From: Neomoorella mulderi
GTDB lineage: Bacteria > Bacillota > DSM-521 > Neomoorellales > Neomoorellaceae
Assembly (NCBI GenBank): GCA_011375465.1
Contig: DRZV01000069.1
Coordinates: forward strand, 1-15,859
Length of the DNA: 15,859 nt
Direction of reading: 5' to 3'
The translations under genes and the position numbers were made by a program. Positions 13,635-15,859 of this stretch are shown in pieces. The first letter of the stretch is position 1, and each line of letters starts with the position of its first letter. The notes under the pieces are model-generated. The model searched no databases and was not told the origin of the DNA. It saw only the letters and a program-made list of their open reading frames with translations.

Positions 13635-14576
13635 ATGGTTATCATAGAGAGGCCGAGAATCGAACAGGTGGAGCTCACCCCCAAGTACGGGTGTTTTGTC
13701 ATAGAACCTCTGGAAAGGGGCTACGGCACCACTTTGGGCAATTCCCTTCGCCGTATCCTCCTTTCCTCTATTCCTGGGGCAGCCGTCACCTCGGTGAAGA
13801 TAGAGGGGGTCTTGCATGAATTTTCTGCTATACCAGGGGTAGTGGAGGACGTAACCGAGATAATATTGAACTTAAAGTCCCTGGCCTTAAGGCTCCATAC
13901 CGATGAGCCCCGGGTGTTGAGGGTGGAAGCTGAGGGAGAGGGGGAAGTGAGCGCGGGAGATATCAAGGCCGATGCCGATGTGGAGATAATCAACCCTGAG
14001 CTCCACCTGGCTACCCTGGAGGAGGGGGGCCGCCTTTTCATGGAGATGACCGTAGAAAAGGGGCGAGGATATGTGCCCGCGGAGAGGAACAAAAAGGAAA
14101 ACCAGCCCATCGGAGTCATCCCGGTAGATTCCCTTTTTTCACCAGTTCATAAGGTCAACTATAGGGTGGAAAATACCCGGGTAGGCCAGATAACCGATTA
14201 TGATAAGCTCACCTTGGAAGTCTGGACCAACGGCGCGGTGACCCCGGACGAGGCCATCTCCACCGCAGCCCGGATTTTGATAGAGCATTTCAAACTTTTT
14301 TTAAATCTCTCGGAGCGGTGCGGCGATGAACTGCACCTGGTGGAAAAAGGGGAGGAAAATAAAAATCGCTACCTGGATATGCCCATAGAAGAGCTGGAGC
14401 TTTCGGTGCGCTCCTATAACTGTTTAAAACGGGCGGGGATCAACACCGTAGGGGAGCTCATTCAAAAGAGCCACGAGGACATGATGAAGGTTCGCAATTT
14501 AGGCAAAAAATCTCTAGAAGAGGTAACCAAAAAGTTGGCTGAACTGGGGCTTTCCTTGAAAGAAAGCGAAGGATAG
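13635..14576 (+). CDS. rpoA: DNA-directed RNA polymerase subunit alpha
   Basis: Alpha dimerises to seed RNA polymerase assembly, and its C-terminal domain contacts upstream promoter elements and activators. The 313-residue protein has the N-terminal dimerisation domain (1 to ~230) with YGCFVIEPLERGYGTTLGNS (18-37), LRRILLSSIPGAAVTSVKIE (38-57) and HEFSAIPGVVEDVTEIILNL (61-80), a linker, and the helix-hairpin-helix C-terminal domain from about residue 248. In the latter, R259 and N262 (VRSYNCLK) correspond to DNA-contacting R265 and N268 of E. coli, and VRNLGKKSLEEV follows. CGGAGGGAGG at 13615-13624 lies upstream of ATG 13635. It is flanked by rpsD and rplQ as usual. Confidence 0.99.
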   Translation: MVIIERPRIEQVELTPKYGCFVIEPLERGYGTTLGNSLRRILLSSIPGAAVTSVKIEGVLHEFSAIPGVVEDVTEIILNLKSLALRLHTDEPRVLRVEAEGEGEVSAGDIKADADVEIINPELHLATLEEGGRLFMEMTVEKGRGYVPAERNKKENQPIGVIPVDSLFSPVHKVNYRVENTRVGQITDYDKLTLEVWTNGAVTPDEAISTAARILIEHFKLFLNLSERCGDELHLVEKGEENKNRYLDMPIEELELSVRSYNCLKRAGINTVGELIQKSHEDMMKVRNLGKKSLEEVTKKLAELGLSLKESEG

Positions 14577-14587
14577 GGGGGAAACGC

Positions 14588-14926
14588 ATGGGTTACCGCA
14601 AATTGAGGAGGAGGTCAGATCACCGCAGGATGATGCTCCGCAATCTGGTGACCTCCTTTTTTCGGGAAGGAAAAATAGAGACCACTGAAACCCGGGCTAA
14701 GGAGCTGAAGCGCATCGCAGAAAAGATGATCACCCTGGGCAAAAAGGGTGATCTCCATTCCCGCCGCCAGGCCCTGGCCTATCTTCTGGACGAAGAAGTG
14801 GTGGTCAAGCTCTTTAAAGATATAGCACCCCGTTATCAGGCCCAGAACGGGGGGTATACCCGGATAGTCAAGACGGGTTTTCGCCAAGGCGACGGGGCTC
14901 CCTTGGCCCGGGTGGAATTGGTCTAA
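14588..14926 (+). CDS. rplQ: 50S ribosomal protein L17 (bL17)
   Basis: L17 is a bacterial-specific 50S protein near the tunnel exit. The 112-residue short form is usual in Bacillota. Signatures are MGYRKLRRRSDHRRMMLRNL, VTSFFREGKIETTETRAKEL, AEKMITLGKKGDLHSRRQAL and the C-terminal GGYTRIVKTGFRQGDGAPLA. The G-run binding site 14576-14581 overlaps the rpoA end. The stop TAA (14924-14926) is followed with no gap by the ATG of ecfA1. Confidence 0.98.
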   Translation: MGYRKLRRRSDHRRMMLRNLVTSFFREGKIETTETRAKELKRIAEKMITLGKKGDLHSRRQALAYLLDEEVVVKLFKDIAPRYQAQNGGYTRIVKTGFRQGDGAPLARVELV

Positions 14927-15757
14927 ATGCTGGAGGTTGAAGGGGTCACCTTCACCTATCCCCACGCCCCCAGGGAAGCGGTAAAAAACCTCACCTGGAC
15001 CGTATTCCCTGGAGAGACGTGGGCAGTGGTGGGCAGAAACGGCTCCGGCAAATCCACCCTGGCCCTCCTTCTCAACGGAATCTTAAAACCCCAGAAGGGC
15101 CGGGTGAGGGTGGAGGGCCTGGATACCCGGGAGGAGGGGAACTTGAAGGAAATCCGCCGCTGGGTGGGCGTGGTGTTTCAGGATCCCGACAACCAGCTGA
15201 TAGCCCAGACGGTGGAGGAGGATGTGGCCTTTGGCCTGGAAAACCTGGGTTTGCCCCCAGAAGCCATAAGGCAGAGGGTGGAAGAGATCCTGGATCTTTT
15301 GGACCTCAGGGTTTTAAGGCATCGCCCCCCTGCCCGCCTTTCCGGTGGGCAAAAGCAGAGGGTGGCCCTGGCGGGGATATTGGTGATGGAGCCCCGCTAT
15401 TTGATCTTGGACGAAGCCACCGCCATGCTGGACCCCGTCACCAGGGAGGAGATCTGGGATCTGCTCTTCAGATGGAAAAGGGAAAGGGATATATCCCTGG
15501 TGTTCATCACCCACAACATGGAGGAAGCTTCCCTGGCAGAGAAGATGCTGGTGCTGAGGGAAGGGGAGGTTTTCCTGAAAGGCTCTTCCAGAGAAATACT
15601 GGAAGAGCAGGAGAAGTTAAGGGAAGCGGGGCTGCGTGCACCCTCCCTCATAGACCTGGGGCAAAGGCTTAGGGCCAGGGGAATAGAGGTACCTCCTGGC
15701 ATGGCTTCCCCTAGGGAGATGGCAAGGGCCCTATGGAGCTTAGGCTGGAAGCGGTGA
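14927..15757 (+). CDS. ecfA1: Energy-coupling factor transporter ATPase EcfA1
   Basis: This is one of two ATPase subunits of a group II ECF transporter, which imports vitamins or metal ions through interchangeable membrane S components. The 276-residue ABC ATPase has Walker A GRNGSGKST (36-44), Q-loop Q85 (VVFQDPDNQ), signature LSGGQKQR (138-145), Walker B LILDEA (159-164) and H-loop H196 (FITHNMEE). The C-terminal part ends with IEVPPGMASPREMARALWSL, typical of the family's C-terminal extension. It starts directly at the rplQ stop (TAA-ATG), with only a weak ribosome binding site, so coupled translation is likely. In Bacillota it is followed by ecfA2, ecfT and often truA; only the start of ecfA2 is in the window. 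The transported substrate cannot be told from this gene. Confidence 0.95.
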   Translation: MLEVEGVTFTYPHAPREAVKNLTWTVFPGETWAVVGRNGSGKSTLALLLNGILKPQKGRVRVEGLDTREEGNLKEIRRWVGVVFQDPDNQLIAQTVEEDVAFGLENLGLPPEAIRQRVEEILDLLDLRVLRHRPPARLSGGQKQRVALAGILVMEPRYLILDEATAMLDPVTREEIWDLLFRWKRERDISLVFITHNMEEASLAEKMLVLREGEVFLKGSSREILEEQEKLREAGLRAPSLIDLGQRLRARGIEVPPGMASPREMARALWSLGWKR

Positions 15758-15859
15758 GCTTCTCTTATCGTCTGGGAAGGGAATCCATAAGGGCTCTAGA
15801 GGACGTGAGCCTTACCATCCGAGAAGGGGAATTCTGGGCAGTGGTGGGGCTGTCTCTTA
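15733..15859 (+). CDS. ecfA2: Energy-coupling factor transporter ATPase EcfA2, N-terminal fragment
   Basis: This is the start of a second ABC ATPase, the partner of EcfA1. The visible residues MELRLEAVSFSYRLGRESIR followed by ALEDVSLTIREGEFWAVVG fit the N terminus of EcfA2 up to the first glycine of Walker A (codon 39, bases 15847-15849). The following bases would give LSL instead of the expected xTGSGKS-type continuation, because they match adapter sequence (15850-15859), so only 15733-15849 is likely genomic. The ATG overlaps the ecfA1 3' end by 25 bases. The gene runs off the window; distinction from other CbiO-like ATPases rests on position after ecfA1. Confidence 0.85.
   Translation, partial: MELRLEAVSFSYRLGRESIRALEDVSLTIREGEFWAVVGLSL
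15850..15859 (+). other. Probable Nextera/Tn5 mosaic-end adapter remnant at contig end
   Basis: The final ten bases CTGTCTCTTA are identical to the first ten bases of the Nextera transposase adapter read-through sequence. They begin exactly where the ecfA2 reading frame stops agreeing with a Walker A motif. A chance match of ten specified bases at the end of a sequence is roughly one in a million. This is therefore most likely untrimmed adapter rather than chromosome. Confidence 0.85.

Noticed and set aside
14400..14480. Possible transcription terminator or promoter at the end of the alpha-type gene group
   Set aside because: No stem followed by a T-run is present near rpoA, rplQ or the rplQ-ecfA1 junction, where there is no intergenic space at all.
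1..15859. CRISPR arrays, tRNAs, rRNAs, insertion sequences, phage or defence genes
   Set aside because: None are visible: the window is filled by core translation, secretion and transcription genes, and every gap is under about 30 bases.

Overview
This window is a nearly complete S10-spc-alpha ribosomal protein cluster. It runs from the last 56 codons of rpsJ (S10) to the start of the ECF-transporter ATPase genes that often follow rplQ in Bacillota. Every gene is on the + strand. There are no gaps longer than about 30 bases, no RNA genes, no mobile elements and no CRISPR array. The gene order (rplO-secY-adk-map-KOW protein-infA-rpmJ-rpsM-rpsK-rpsD-rpoA-rplQ-ecfA1-ecfA2), the short zinc-type S14 and the L14e/L27e-like KOW gene between map and infA point to a Clostridia-like member of the Bacillota. 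Frequent ATA (Ile) and AGG (Arg) codons and a purine-rich coding strand suggest a thermophile, but genus cannot be assigned by eye.

Layout. 1-5188 is S10-type: rpsJ (partial), rplC, rplD, rplW, rplB, rpsS, rplV, rpsC, rplP, rpmC, rpsQ, followed by rplN. 5202-10090 is spc-type: rplX, rplE (frameshifted), rpsN, rpsH, rplF, rplR, rpsE, rpmD, rplO, secY. 10106-12163 holds the processing and initiation genes: adk, map, a KOW-domain protein, infA, rpmJ. 12178-14926 is alpha-type: rpsM, rpsK, rpsD, rpoA, rplQ. 14927 to the end is ecfA1 plus the first 39 codons of ecfA2. Start and stop codons overlap or abut at several junctions (rplD/rplW, rpsC/rplP, rplP/rpmC, rplO/secY, adk/map, KOW/infA, rplQ/ecfA1, ecfA1/ecfA2), which fits one translationally coupled transcription unit. 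No intrinsic terminator is visible.

Together the genes supply much of both ribosomal subunits, the Sec translocon channel, adenylate kinase, N-terminal Met removal, initiation factor IF-1, the RNA polymerase alpha subunit, and the ATPase part of a vitamin/metal ECF transporter.

Two points affect how far the sequence can be trusted. (1) rplE is broken by an apparent 2-nt loss near 5748-5751. The gene is normally essential and both halves are well conserved, so a sequencing or assembly error or a very recent lesion is likely. (2) The last ten bases (15850-15859) equal the start of the Tn5/Nextera mosaic-end adapter, and they appear exactly where ecfA2 stops looking like a Walker A motif, so the contig end is probably adapter. 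I found no previously undescribed biological system here. The least-characterised gene is the KOW-domain protein at 11511-11825.
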